This document shows positions 1-12,600 of a stretch of DNA of 64,000 nucleotides, piece after piece; the stretch's first letter is position 1; each line of letters starts with the position of its first letter. The stretch lies in contig NC_087067.1 of NCBI RefSeq assembly GCF_963678635.1, forward strand, positions 36,712,686 through 36,776,685, written 5' to 3'. This DNA is from Symsagittifera roscoffensis (lineage: Eukaryota > Xenacoelomorpha > Acoela > Convolutidae). The notes under the pieces were generated by a model. It saw nothing but the letters and a program-made list of their open reading frames with translations, made no database searches and was not told the origin of the DNA. The translations under genes were made by a program, and so were the position numbers.

Positions 1-215
1 AGCGTGATTTAGTATTCAGTTCCTCATTACCGGGGTCGAGGTCAGGGACTTATGTTGCGACCATTGCGACTCAAATTAGGTATGTTGCGACCATTTCGAA
101 TCAAAATGGGTATGCTGCGAATATGCGCGACCGAAAAGTTTTTACGCGACTTTGCTCGACCCAAAAAAGTATGTTGCTGCTTTGCATGTTTCGATGTGAG
201 TATGTATGTAAGTAC
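1..215 (+). repeat. GCGAC-punctuated repeat at left edge
   Basis: About 30-bp units (TATGTTGCGACCATTGCGAC) following a CCGGGGTCGAGGT head that also opens the 46820 block. Non-coding. The remaining 215-514 stretch is AT-rich intron with nothing else recognisable. Confidence 0.7.
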
Positions 216-289
216 TTAGGTGTGGATGAATTGAATGAATTCGATAAAAATCAGAGATTCTAAAATCTGAAAAATTAACATAAGAATAG

Positions 290-360
290 CCGATTGCTGT
301 GGTAAGTAGCACAGAAGGTTTCGATCACAGTTAAGTTTCTTAATCAAAGTTTTAGTGTTT
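290..360 (-). mobile_element. Second Helentron-like family, end fragment
   Basis: GCTGTGGTAAGTAGCACAG resembles the hairpin end of the 49716 element, followed by a diverged subterminal motif GGTTTCGATCACAG. Short and uncertain. Confidence 0.3.
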
Positions 361-514
361 TCGGTACGCGTGGGTCAGGGACAAAAAAACTTAGTTGAAA
401 CAAATAAAGTAAAGCCTTATCAGTCCAGCCAACAGGAGGATTTTTCTCAACAGAACGACGGCGAAGCGGGGCAGTCTATTATTTAATTGCTCCTGCATTT
501 ATTGATTATCTCAC

Positions 515-616
515 CGATTCCTGTGCCAGTGGAATGATTGGGTCTTGCTTCCAGTCCCAGATGGTCATGATGTGGTCTATGGACTCGTCTATTGCACACA
601 AATGGATTCCTCCGTC
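515..616 (-). CDS. EML exon 11 (WD repeat 2)
   Basis: A 102-nt, 34-codon exon: GIHLCAIDESIDHIMTIWDW, continuing KQDPIIPLAQES. It matches the LCVIDDSNEHMLTVWDW segment of EML proteins. Acceptor TTCTGTGTAG, donor GTGAGATAA. It is the last exon inside the window; I found no following propeller exon in 1-514. Confidence 0.9.
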
Positions 617-3600
617 CTACACAGAATATTGTGATACATCAAATACTATACAATTAATTGTATCGTTTATCCTATTTTCTATCTCATTTTTGGGGTTTCA
701 AGCACCGTTTCTTTCAATAGAATTGAAATCGAATTCTGGCAGTCCAATTTCTTTTTTTTGTGTTGTTCATCCGTTTGTGGTTTTTGAAAAAGTGTTGCTT
801 TTCGCATGTCATTCTCAATATAATGTAATACTTTGTGTACCAATTTGGAGAATGTGATGTTGTTGATGCTTTTGTTGAACAAATCTTCTCCTATCACACT
901 CAGTGTCTCCAGTCTGATACTGTTCCATACACGCACATGGGGCTAAAATGGAAAATTCAACGCAATGTAGAAAATTTAAGAGCATCCGTACAATTTCTTA
1001 ATTAATTTTTATTATCCTTACAATTCCTTCTTTTCAAGCTTTTTTGAAAAAAAAAACAATTGATTGAAAATTTCTATTTCAGTTTTCGGACCAATTGCAC
1101 TTAGAGACTTTTATATAGTTTCTCCCTCGTTGATTGCCAGTGCTGAATGGAATTCGAACTCACCAGGAAGCTGCCAGTGGGAGTGTCTGCAATTCCGATC
1201 CCCTGACCACTCGCAACTGTCACTTTGTCAGGGTGAAGGGCCAAGCTAAACACCAACAGTTGGACTCAACCTAGATTAGCAAGAATTCTTCTGATGGGGC
1301 AAGGACGGTTTTTTGTCTTTATTTGAACAACAGTGATTTGAGCATCTTGGAAAATTCTTGGTCGACTTGAAAGGTCGACAAAAAATTTTCGACAACAAAC
1401 GTCCACGCTCCCCCGCCCCCAAAAATTCTTGCGCTAGCCACTATGACTACAGCCTCCCCCCTCGCCACGCTACTGATCATATCATGACGTAGTTTAGAAC
1501 AATTCAGTGTGATTAACTTGACTCTGAACGGTTACTGACCTCTTAATTTCAGCGGTGTGTTCCAAATAGTGTCTTTGCGTCAATTCACACGTGTTATGCA
1601 ACACAACTATAGCCCCTGTGAAATAACATATCTCTCCTGTGCTCATAACATGCAGATTGTTCCGACAGTCCTTCCCTCTGTATCCAAACACCCACTCTAC
1701 TGTTAAGGTTTCCTCGGGTGCCTCTCCCACAGCATTTAGACGCCCCTTTGTGAACTCATTTGGTCCTTGTAGGTTTATGGATCTGCCTCGTAAATAGAGT
1801 CGCGCCAAATTCTCTCCTAGATCAGAAACGTAGACTAATTTTGAGTTTGAAGTAGAATTAAATTATCACTATAAGAGTTTTGAAATGCACACATTTATGT
1901 GTTTTAGATGATTTGAAAGACAATTGGAGTTTGGGTAAATGGAATTTGATGAAAGTTTTGCAAAGCAGCAGTTTAACGTATAGCTGAATCACCACAACAT
2001 TTAATGATAGAAAAAACCGTCTAAGATTAAGTAAATTTATGAATCTATTTGAACCAGTTTAACATAATCACCCCTACCCAGAGCTCAGCAAGTTTCACTT
2101 CAAGTTTAAAATCGAGGCGGATATTCCTAGCTTGGTCTATCTGGGCGAGGGGGGATTGGGAGAATGTTAATTTGATCCATCTATTCAAACTAGTTCAGAA
2201 TAGAGTTTATTTTATCATCATGCAAAACTTTAAGTGAGAAATATGAATGAAGATAACCCAAACCAAGCACACCTTTAGGTCCCCTCCACCGCTTGAACAG
2301 CCGTTCTCTGGGGGGTTTGGCAAAGAACCCTAAACCAATCAAGAGGTCAAATTACAATAAGAGATAAATAAGTTATAAATCATATTATTAAGGATCGTAC
2401 TGGGTGATGCTTTCCAGCGCATGGCAGCTAAAAAAGAAACTTAAAATAATTCAGATCAAAATGAGACGAAAAATTTGATGAAATAATATTGTTACCGCTC
2501 TCAGCTGATGGATCCCGTTTGCTAAAACCAAATAAAGGAACTTCATTATATTATTGGAACTGTTATCAATAATGTATAGGAAAATTAATTGTACGCATTA
2601 TAACTTTTATGCATTAATTATGATTTTTTTGTTTTACTTGTAATTAAAACATTGCATTCTTTGGTGCATATTTCCTTTACTGGCAGCGTGGAATAGAGAA
2701 AAAACGAAGTTATTCACAATTAGCTCACCCGATGAGTTTTCTGCGAATCGAACCTCTGATCAGTCCGGCTCTGAAACATAATTATTTGAAAAAAGTAAAA
2801 GCAATCATCAAGTTTTGTTTTGATAATTCTACAAAACAAATGACAAAAATTCTTTTCTAATTTCTTTTCTTTTATAGCCTATGCTCTGGATTTCAATGCC
2901 TGAAGTCAATTTTTTCCCAAAAAAAATGAATAGTCGGACTATAACTTGTCGGTTTATGTTTTGTCGGCTTAGTTACCACATCACAATTGTTTGCGCTGTA
3001 AGCAAATTTCATTTTAGTCTCTGTGTTTTTGATTAACTACTGTAGATTTTTGAATTTACTATTCTTGACAGGCATAGTTTCTTGTTTTTGTTTTTTATTG
3101 CTTAGAAAATTTGTTCGGCCTAAACATTTTCGGCTCATGATTTGTCAGTTCAGTGAACTAATTTATTTTGCATCGGCTGAAGGATAAAAAAAATACATTC
3201 TTGTTTTGAATAAATCAGGTCGGTTGATAGTATACAAGCTTAAGGCTCGAACTTTTTAATCGGTCTACATTTTTTATGACCACAATTTTCTCACCCAATA
3301 TTTTTTTTTCATATCAACTGGCGTGTAGCCAAGTGTTGTTGGTTTAGTGAACGCTTGCAAAATTGAAAGCATGTTTGAGCTAGTGAATATGTTTTTCGTC
3401 TGTTGTTCTAGGATTGAATCTTACTGTCTAATTGCTAGCTTGGAAGGCTACGCTTTCGTTATTTCAGAACTGATGCGCAGAGTCGTTTCGCATCTGTGTA
3501 AAACTAATATTTTCGACAAATTCGACTTTTTGACTAAATGTTTTTGAAGGGATTTTTTACGCGTCTGAAACCAATTGATGCACTCAGCTAAAATCTAAAA

Positions 3601-6600
3601 AAAGTATTTCACTTCTTATCAATATTATCTTTTAGCAATTCATGAAAAACTGGGAACATATTGAGAGTAAAAATTGAGAGGGTAAGGTTAGAGGGCGGAG
3701 TCACGAATAACATGGGGTACTAATATTAATTACACTTGTGAGAGTAAGTATCTTGTGACGGGAACTAGACTTCTCCCCCATGAACAGTTTTTTGAAAGAA
3801 ATTGAACTTGCTACGTTATTGAACCTTAACAACTTGCAAGAGTCTTTTCACTTTGTCTATAGGTAACACTGTTGTCTTTGCACCCTATGGTCTCGTTCGG
3901 TTTTAATCACCGGCTTGACTTGACTTTTTTCAGTATTTATGAAACTGAAAAAAATTTCCCGGGAAAAAGTTAATTGTCGGACTTTCGTTTGTCAGCTTAT
4001 GCTTTTTCAGTCTAAATGTCACATAACTGGTTCCTCTGATATTTTAGTAATTTTCATTTACTTTCAAGTTTTGCTTACTTACTCCTGTAATCTTTAAATT
4101 AACTAGCCTTATATTAGTTTATTTTTTTTTGTTTTTTATTTTTGCTTAAAATTTTTAGTCAGCTTGTCAATTTAATTTATGTCGTTTGAAGGAACGAAAT
4201 TGATAATTTTAATCAAAGGTAAATTAGGTCTTTAGTGGTTATAAGTTCAAAGTTTTTAAACTAAATCGCTGAGGGTTTTGTTTTGACAACAATTTCTTGT
4301 GGCATTCTTTTTGTTTGTAGCTCAATGGTGTCTACTCATGTACATGGCTCAGTGGACGCTCGATAAACTCTTACAATTGATTCAATGCTGATTGCTGGAT
4401 TTTTGTACTGTTTTCTGAATTTGAAATTTTTGATATTTTCGAGCATAATTTTTCAATTTTTTACCTAGTTGTTTTTATCTCACTGTCTATTTGGTGCTTG
4501 CAATGCTACGCTATCGTTGCTTCGCAATTTGTGTAAAACTACTTTTGTGAAAAAAAATTATGGGAGAAAAAAATATATCCAGACTGGTCATTTTGGGATA
4601 ATTCATGCGCGATATATTTCGTGCTATGAACGCAAAAACGGTAGTACAATCCGGCTCAGAAATCGTTCCAAATGAATTGGGGCATGCAAACTGTTCTAAC
4701 TAACACGCTAATATATGCTTTAAAATAACCTTATTTGAATATATTCTATTTCAAATTAAAATAGCGCGTAGATGAATGATTCCATCAAACATTTGAAAAA
4801 AAATTCTGTAAAATATTTCCATTTTTGTTTAGAAAATGAATCAATTTTTACAAACGAGCTCTACTCCATAGACCTTTAGGGCAGTCTGAACGTTCAAGAT
4901 GTTGCTTTGATACGAGACTTCTTGTTTGAATGATGTTCGGTTTTATGGTCTCTCTACAAACTGATGCGACTCAAACGCTTTCGAGCACTGAACTTGAGAC
5001 GATTTTAAATTCTGATGTGATGCCAGTTTTTCAATGAGCACAAAATTAGCACAATTTTGTAGCACCTTCCTTAATTAGTTACCGAGATTAAATCAAATAC
5101 AAAAAGTATAGTCTAAAATGGACAGCACTTCAGTCAATAAAGCTGAACGCTGATTAAAATGAATGGCTCAGTCAAAATTTGTGGACACAATTTGATAGAA
5201 CGAGTTTGCTACCAGTTTTCAATAAACAAAAAATTACTTCTGTAGGTTTTTGAGCACCCAGCAATAGAGATTGAAGCCAATACAAAAAGTAAAATTTCTA
5301 AACTCATCAAACGTCATCAATTCAGTGAAAAAAACTGAGAGTTGATTTAAAAAACGACTCAACCAAAATTTTAAAGATATTAAAAAAATCCGTAGCGTTC
5401 AGGTCATTGTATATGAAAAACAATTAATAAAAAAGAAGACTATGTTTTTAAAATGAACGGTCGTTACATCTTTTTTTAAATACATCCCTTTTTAATGACA
5501 AAACTAATTCAATTTTATTTTGAATCAGGGCCTCCTGACATCAAAATTCAAGGTATTGGGACAATTTAAAAAGCTATAAACTAAATCATCATTAAGTTTT
5601 GTATCAAGAAAAAAACAACCATGACGGAATTGTTTGACGAAACCAAAAAGTCACTTATTTATTACATATTTACTAACGAGTGTTCACTGAAAAAATGTCA
5701 GGCCGGTGATTAAAACCAAAACCTTAGGGTGCAAAAACAACCGCGTTACCTATAAACAAAGTGAAAAGAAGCTTGGAAGTTGTTAAGGTTCAATAATAAA
5801 GCAAGTTCAATTTATTACAAAAGAACTGTTCATAGGGGGAGGGGGAATCAAGTTAATAGTGTCTTTTAGTGATTAAGAGTTAGCTGAACAAAAAATGGTT
5901 TTATGTACTAACCGTTACCATTAAAGTACCAACGAGATGAACAGAAAAAATTGTCAACATAGCAGTATGCCTTATTCACTCATATGCGACCTATAGATTG
6001 CATTACATCTGCAACATAGCTTGATAAAAGCGCTGGAAAATTCCCGGTGGAACATATTCTCAGTTTTGCTAGTACAGAAAGCGGTTTTGTTGTTTGGAAG
6101 GGTCTGACCACAAAATTGAGCCCAACTCACTCACAAGTTTCAGAGCTATAATAGCACTATTGCACGATCAACACGTTTTCCGCCAGCTTAAACTAACTTT
6201 TTCTTGGTTGTACTTCATAATTCAAACACTAAAGTAAAGCAGAGCTTCGCATCATCTGTGATACAAGGCAAGCGTAGCATTGCAAGCTAGCAAAAATACA
6301 ATGAGATGGAAAAAAATAAGTAAAAAATTGAAAAAGTTTGTTGGAAAAAAGGAAAATTTCAAATTCAGAAAACCAGTACACAAATCCAGCAATCAGCATT
6401 GAATAAATTGTAAGAGTTTATCGAGCGTCCACTGAGCCATGTAAATGACTAGACACCATTGAGCTACAAACAAAAAAAAAACGCCACAAGAAATTGTTGT
6501 CAAAACAAAACCCTCGGCGATTTAGCTTAAAAACTTTGAACTTATAACCACTAAAGACCTAATTTACCTTTGATTAAAATGATCAATTTTTTTCCTTCAA

Positions 6601-9600
6601 ACGACATAAATTAAATTGACAAGCTGACTAAAAATTTTAAGCAAAAATAAAAAACAAAAAAATACACTAATATAAGGCTAGTTAATTTAAAGATTACAGG
6701 AGTACAAAACTTGAAAGTAAATGAAAATTACTAAAAATTCAGAGGAACCAGTTAAGTGACATTTAGACTGAAAAAGCATAAGCTGACAAACGAAAGTCCG
6801 ACAATTAACTTTTTCCCGGGAGATTATTTTCAGTTTCATAAATACTGAAAAAAGGTCAGGTCGGTGATTAAAACCGAGCGAGACCATAGGGTGCAAAGAC
6901 AACAGTTTTACCTATAGACAAAGTGAAAAGAAGCTTGCGAGTTGTTAAGGTTCAATAATGAAGCATGTTCAATTTCCTGCAAAAGAACTGTTCATGGGGG
7001 GAGTCTAGTTTCCGTCACAAGACAATTACTCTCGCAAGTATAATTAGTTCCCCCATATTTTTGTGACCCCCGCCCTCTAAAATTACCCGTTTTTTCCAAT
7101 AATTCAAGGTCTGCTAAATTCAGCTTCTATCTATGTATATTTTCTACAAAGGTGTGTTCAAAAGATAATTAATAAATCCACTAAAAGACACTATTATGAC
7201 GAGTGCATGCTCCAAAATTAAGCAAATTGTCACTCTAGTAAGAAAACGAGTTGACTTAGCAATAAGAAATAAAAAACAAGTTCATAGATTTTTTTCATTT
7301 TTTGTGAATATGGGTGAGAAATCTCCCCTACTCCTAAAATCACAGTTATAGGTAACACCCCGGGTAGAGGTCCCAGACTTATCTACAGACTTTGAAAATC
7401 GGGCCGCATCCGGATCAAGACCCAAACTACATCGTCGCGCCGAAAGTCTGCTGGAAGATCTGGACATAAATTAGCTGGACATAAAGTCTGACAACATGGC
7501 AGATTTACCCTGTGAGGCTTAAATTGTCTAATGACTTATTACTGGATGCTCTGGATACAGTGTGGAGATTCTGCAGACTACTTCGGCTGCTGCTCATTTG
7601 AGGTGCTCCCATCCCCTGACCCAGAGTGAGTGCCCTGGAACTCTGCTGCTGCTGGGCTACCTTCAAGTACTTCCGACCTCCAGTCTGGTTGCGAAGCACA
7701 CTCTCCGATCGAAGTGATTCCGTTTCCGAACGTAAAAAAAAACGTCTTAGATCATTTACAATTTGATACTTAATTTTATTTTTCTAGGGATGAAAGAATA
7801 AGGCTGACAATTAAAGATTTTTTAAGTTGTACGCTTTACTATTTTTAAGCGAGCCTTAAAACGATGCAAGAATATATACCAACTGTAAAAGCTTTCAAAC
7901 CATTAAATGCAATTTAATTCAAACATTGTGACTAGAAGATGGTGTTATTGCTAAAATGGCGTAAAACAGTTGCTCCTGTGCTCAGTCCATTAGAATGGTT
8001 GTTGGTTATAACACATACAAAGTAGCACAGCTCAAACCATAAACCGTCAACAAATATTTACTAGCTCTACCAAATTGTAGACGCACATCTTTTTTAATTT
8101 CATCGAAAGCCTGTTTAAATTGATCAGTAATTCAGCACGCAGCAAGTTTAAAAAAGAAACGTTTTGCTGACAAAACAGGTGTGTTCAGTTGGATCTTGTT
8201 AACTTTTTCCCCCCAATGGTACCGTGTAACGATAAGCATATACGTAAATTTGTACCTTCTAACGAATTGGCCCCCCTGATGCAACGGGGGGGGGGGGGTT
8301 ATAATTAATGACATCCCTTCAGCGTGGGATCAATGAAAATTCCTGTTATTGTTCCGACTGGGGTTTTTTTTCTTCAGACAAATTTCGACTTTTTAACTAG
8401 ACATTTTTGACAGAATTTTTTTAAATATCATTCGAAAGGTATTGTTGTCCTGAGCTCAAATTTGAAAAGATATTTTACCTGTCATCATTTTTCGTAAAGT
8501 TACGGGGGTTCAAACATTGCCATTTTGGCCAATTTGGGACAATTAACGCGCGATATATTTCGCGCTATTAACGCGTAAGCGGAGAGTTAATCCGTCTTAG
8601 AAATCGTTCCAAATTGGTTAAAAGAAGCTATTTGCCATAACTGATTGGTTACAATGGGCGAAATCTATTCTTTTGTTCTTTATATGGCGTGTCGGGGGAT
8701 GATTTCTTATATATATTTTTTTCATTTTATTCTATTACATTTAATTTTTTATGTTATTACTGCTCCATAAACTTTAAAAGGCAGTAGTCGGAAAATTCAG
8801 GGCTTCGCCCTGATACGAGCAGTCTTGTTTGTTTTAATCTTGATTTTATCCGAGTTATATCTTGATTTCTTCAAAACTACTTTTAAATTAGCCATTTTTG
8901 TGCTCCAGTGCCAAACATGGATTATTTCTAAGTGAATTTCTTTACCTCAAAATTACTACTTGTCGACCATAAAAAACAGTATTTTTTTGCAACAAGTTTC
9001 TACTTGGAAAATCCAAACAAATAAAAAAGTGGAGAGAAAGGTTTAAAAAATCGTGCGGCTAACAAACCTATCCAAAAATTTCTAGTTATACTTTTGTTTT
9101 AAAATGGTGTTTCTAAAATTTAAAAGAAATGGATAACATTTTCAGAATCCCCAGCAGAAGTGATTTATATCAATTTCGAGCGATTGCGGCCAAAACAGTA
9201 AAACAACTTACTCTAAAATGTCAATTTCGACTCGTTTGTCAAGATATTGCCTGTTGTCTAGAAGTTTCAGCTATAGAGCGTTTTTATAATTCAAAGTTTT
9301 GAAAAAATGTACCTGCAAAAAATTAAGTAAAGGATTTCTCAGAGTTTAAAAAATGTATTCAGCTTGATTTGTCTAAGTAAAAGTAATTTGTTGTCACATA
9401 TTTTTTATTGATTACAATTTGACACGTTATCTGTTCTAGTCATAAGCATGGCTTGCGCAAGCACCTCGAGAAAACAGGTTGACAACGATACTCTAAGCTG
9501 CTCCATTTGCACGGAAATAATGACGGATCCTCGGGCATTACCTTGTGGACATTCTTATTGCGGTCCTTCGAAAACCTGTCTAACAGCACTGCAAAAATCG

Positions 9601-12600
9601 AATGGCTTATTACAATGTGCCATTTGCAATGAAAATTATCGGATGACAGTCGAAGATTTGAAACCTTTATATGGCATACGGGAACATTTGGAAGAATACT
9701 CGTCAGAAATCAGCGCATATCAGAAAGAAATCATGGAGCTTCGGAAAAAGATGGAAAACCTGCAGAAACATACGTCATTTACACCTCCAGTTTGCTCGCA
9801 TTCCTTATGTGACAACTTAGTATCTTTTAGGTGTAAAGATTGCAAGATTGAGACTTGCGATGATTGCCTAGAATCAAATCACGACAAGCACTCAGTTGTT
9901 GCTTTTAAGAAATATTTGAGAAGAGAAGTCGAGAAAAAGCTGAGCAAACTTCCAGCGAAAAAAAACTTTGGAGCAGCCGGTGAGAATAGCTTTTGTGCTT
10001 TTTTATGTCATTACTTAAAAACAGGACACAATTCAACCCAACATAATGAAAAATGATCTTTTTGTATGGATCTCAGAAGCTGAGAAAAATATGAGGCAAC
10101 ATGAAACAAAATCAAATCAGAACCAATGAATCATTATTTATTTAAGCCAAATAAAACAAAAATGATCAAAAATAGGCCTAATAGTATGTGCGAAGGAAGT
10201 TCAAAATCAAAAGAATGCGGTCCTAATTGTATGGATCAAAGTTGAGAGAAAAGAATAATTTTTGTAGACAGCAGTGAGACAAACAAATCGTTTAATTATA
10301 TTTTAGACTAAATTTTCAATGGAAAAACATCTGACGCATTTTTTGAGAAACAATTTGGGAAAACGTTCTCATAAGATTGTTAATTGCCTCATAGCTGTCA
10401 CAACTGATCAAGAATTCACATCCTTTATCAACCAAATAACGCTGAGAAAAGAAAGTTTAAAGTTAATTTATTTTGCTACTATTTATTCAGTGAAGGTCAC
10501 ATTATACGAACAAGCCATTATTTTAAACCGCTCCCGAACCGCATTTTGTCCCTCTGTACAATTAAAAGTTTTTAATCATCCCTCCCCTTCAATTGAAAAT
10601 TCCTGAGAGTCATTTAGAAAAATACAAGTTTCGTTTTTCATTTTCAATTTGATTTTCATAAGATTCTGTTAGCAAAAAGCAGTAGGCTGTAAAACAGTGT
10701 TTCAATTTAGCCATCTTCAGAAAAATTTAGACTCAATTTTTTCTCATTCTCGCTCTTCGGAATAGATTTGGCCTCAATTTTTTTCTTTCTCTAAAAATTG
10801 GCTTCAGAAAGCACAATTAAAATAAAACAACCACAATTTTCGAAAAATAATACTATTTTTAGTATTATTTTTCGAAAATTGTGGTTGTTTTATTTTAATT
10901 GTGCTTTCTGAAGCCAATTTTTAGAGAAAGAAAAAATTGAGGCCAAATCTATGTGCCCAGTAAACAAAACCAAAGTTCAAAAAAGTTTATACAAAAATCA
11001 TTAAATGTTTCCAAAATATTGACACTTTCAACGAGAGGAACCAGCTGCTGTGCAAAAAGTCCAAGCGATTCGGTTTATAAATATTTTTGAAGAAAATACA
11101 CAAAAGGGATAATTTTTGTCATTATTTGTTCGTGCGCGATTCGAGGTAAAAGTGAATGTTTAGTATAGTATATTATAAAAACACATTGACGTGAAAAGAC
11201 TTTAAAGTTTTTTAAACAACAAAAAACCTAAATACTATTCACTCTTCTCTTCAGTTTTCTCTAAATAGTGTGTTCAAACTGGTTTTTCTCGAAACCGATA
11301 TGATTTTTTAAAATATTGAAAAAATTGATCAATTGGCGTCTGAAAGAAAACGTGAGTACACCTTAAAACAAAACACTTCTCACTTTGTGGTCCTAACTAC
11401 AAAACTGAAATTCAAAAGTTGACCGAACAAATTTTTATAATTAGCAACTTTTTTGTTTCAAAATGATGACGGCTCTTAAGTTTTAGTGTTCTTTGGTGTG
11501 CTGCTTTTAGGTGCTGAACTAGTCTCGAAACTAGACAAAAAGTTGAGAACATTAAGCGAAGATCTTGTTCACTTCCGGACGTTGGAGACCAAAGTGCGAA
11601 CGGTGCAAAAAACTGCCAATGAGCTTTCGGGCAGTCTTACTGATCTTCAAAAATTCGCCGCCGGTACTGGAGATTGCAGTCTTGAACTAATTCAAAAATT
11701 TCTTTCAGCGAGTTATGAATATCCACAAGTAAAAATTCAAGAACGTACTGAAAAAGGCGTTCAAACAGAAGCTTTTGTTCCTTCTGTCGAGAAGGATAAC
11801 GCCGTAGTTCAATTCAGATTTCTAAATTTGATAACGACGTTGCAATCTTTTTACAAAAAATTTTGGTCAGTTCCTCTCTCGCTCGGGGGAACAGTACTTC
11901 AAATTGGCGTGATGAAAATTATGTGTGTAGATCAGAGGGTTCCCAAGTTGCAAATTTCGTTTCGAACCTTATCTTCAATTGGAGCAAAAGATGATTTTAG
12001 TCTAATGGTAAGTGTTTTGAACCATCACAATGGATGTTCATTCTTCGAGAGAAAAATTTCTGGAAATAAAGCTTGCAATATTCATCACGTAGTTTGGGCA
12101 GCCATTGAAAAAAAGGAAAGTAATTGGCTGGATTCTGGAGGAAACATGACAGTTTATTGCGCTAAAGTCTAATCAGCAATACAATAATTGAAATTAAGTA
12201 CCACATCTTTTACTAAAAACAAAGTATATAAAATTATGAGGAGCATATTGTTTGCCATGAAATTTGATCTTTGCTAATGTTTTAATTTTTACTAATGCCA
12301 TCTCTTTAATAAAGACTGAATGAACTTCCTAATAAGAATAAACTAAAAGTTAGTAGTTCATACAAAAAATAGTTCTGAAAATTTACTTCTCTTATCTCAA
12401 TTCCCATCATTTAAGGATTTTCAACTTTCTGAAGAGCACAGTATGTTTTTGATTGCTTAGCATCAAAAGAATAACAAATAAATTTCAGCTTTTTGACATA
12501 AAATTTTTTTCAACTGACACGATTTTGCAGTAATTGTTCGGTCTGAGGAACAAGAGGGTTGGTGGTATTATCTTTGTTTCTTTGCTTAAAAAAATTGGTT

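Larger units (their letters stand above)
3680..7088. repeat. 3.4-kb element with about 860-bp inverted arms
   Basis: Left arm 3680-4540 is the reverse complement of about 6240-7088, diverged by point changes and small indels. Matching landmarks are GTCGGACTTTCGTTTGTCAG (left) and its inverse at about 6785-6805. The centre (4541-6239) is AT-rich; a third fragment of the same repeat lies at 5688-5845. No coding sequence is recognisable. It fills most of the EML intron before the HELP exon. Confidence 0.8.

Noticed and set aside
2735-2775. tRNA-like B box GGTTCGATTC on the minus strand
   Set aside because: No A box or acceptor-stem pairing around it. The segment is better explained as a candidate microexon with good splice sites.
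10319-10606. 95-codon frame in the TRIM A intron
   Set aside because: No homology, no equivalent in paralogue B, and the composition is that of the surrounding intron.
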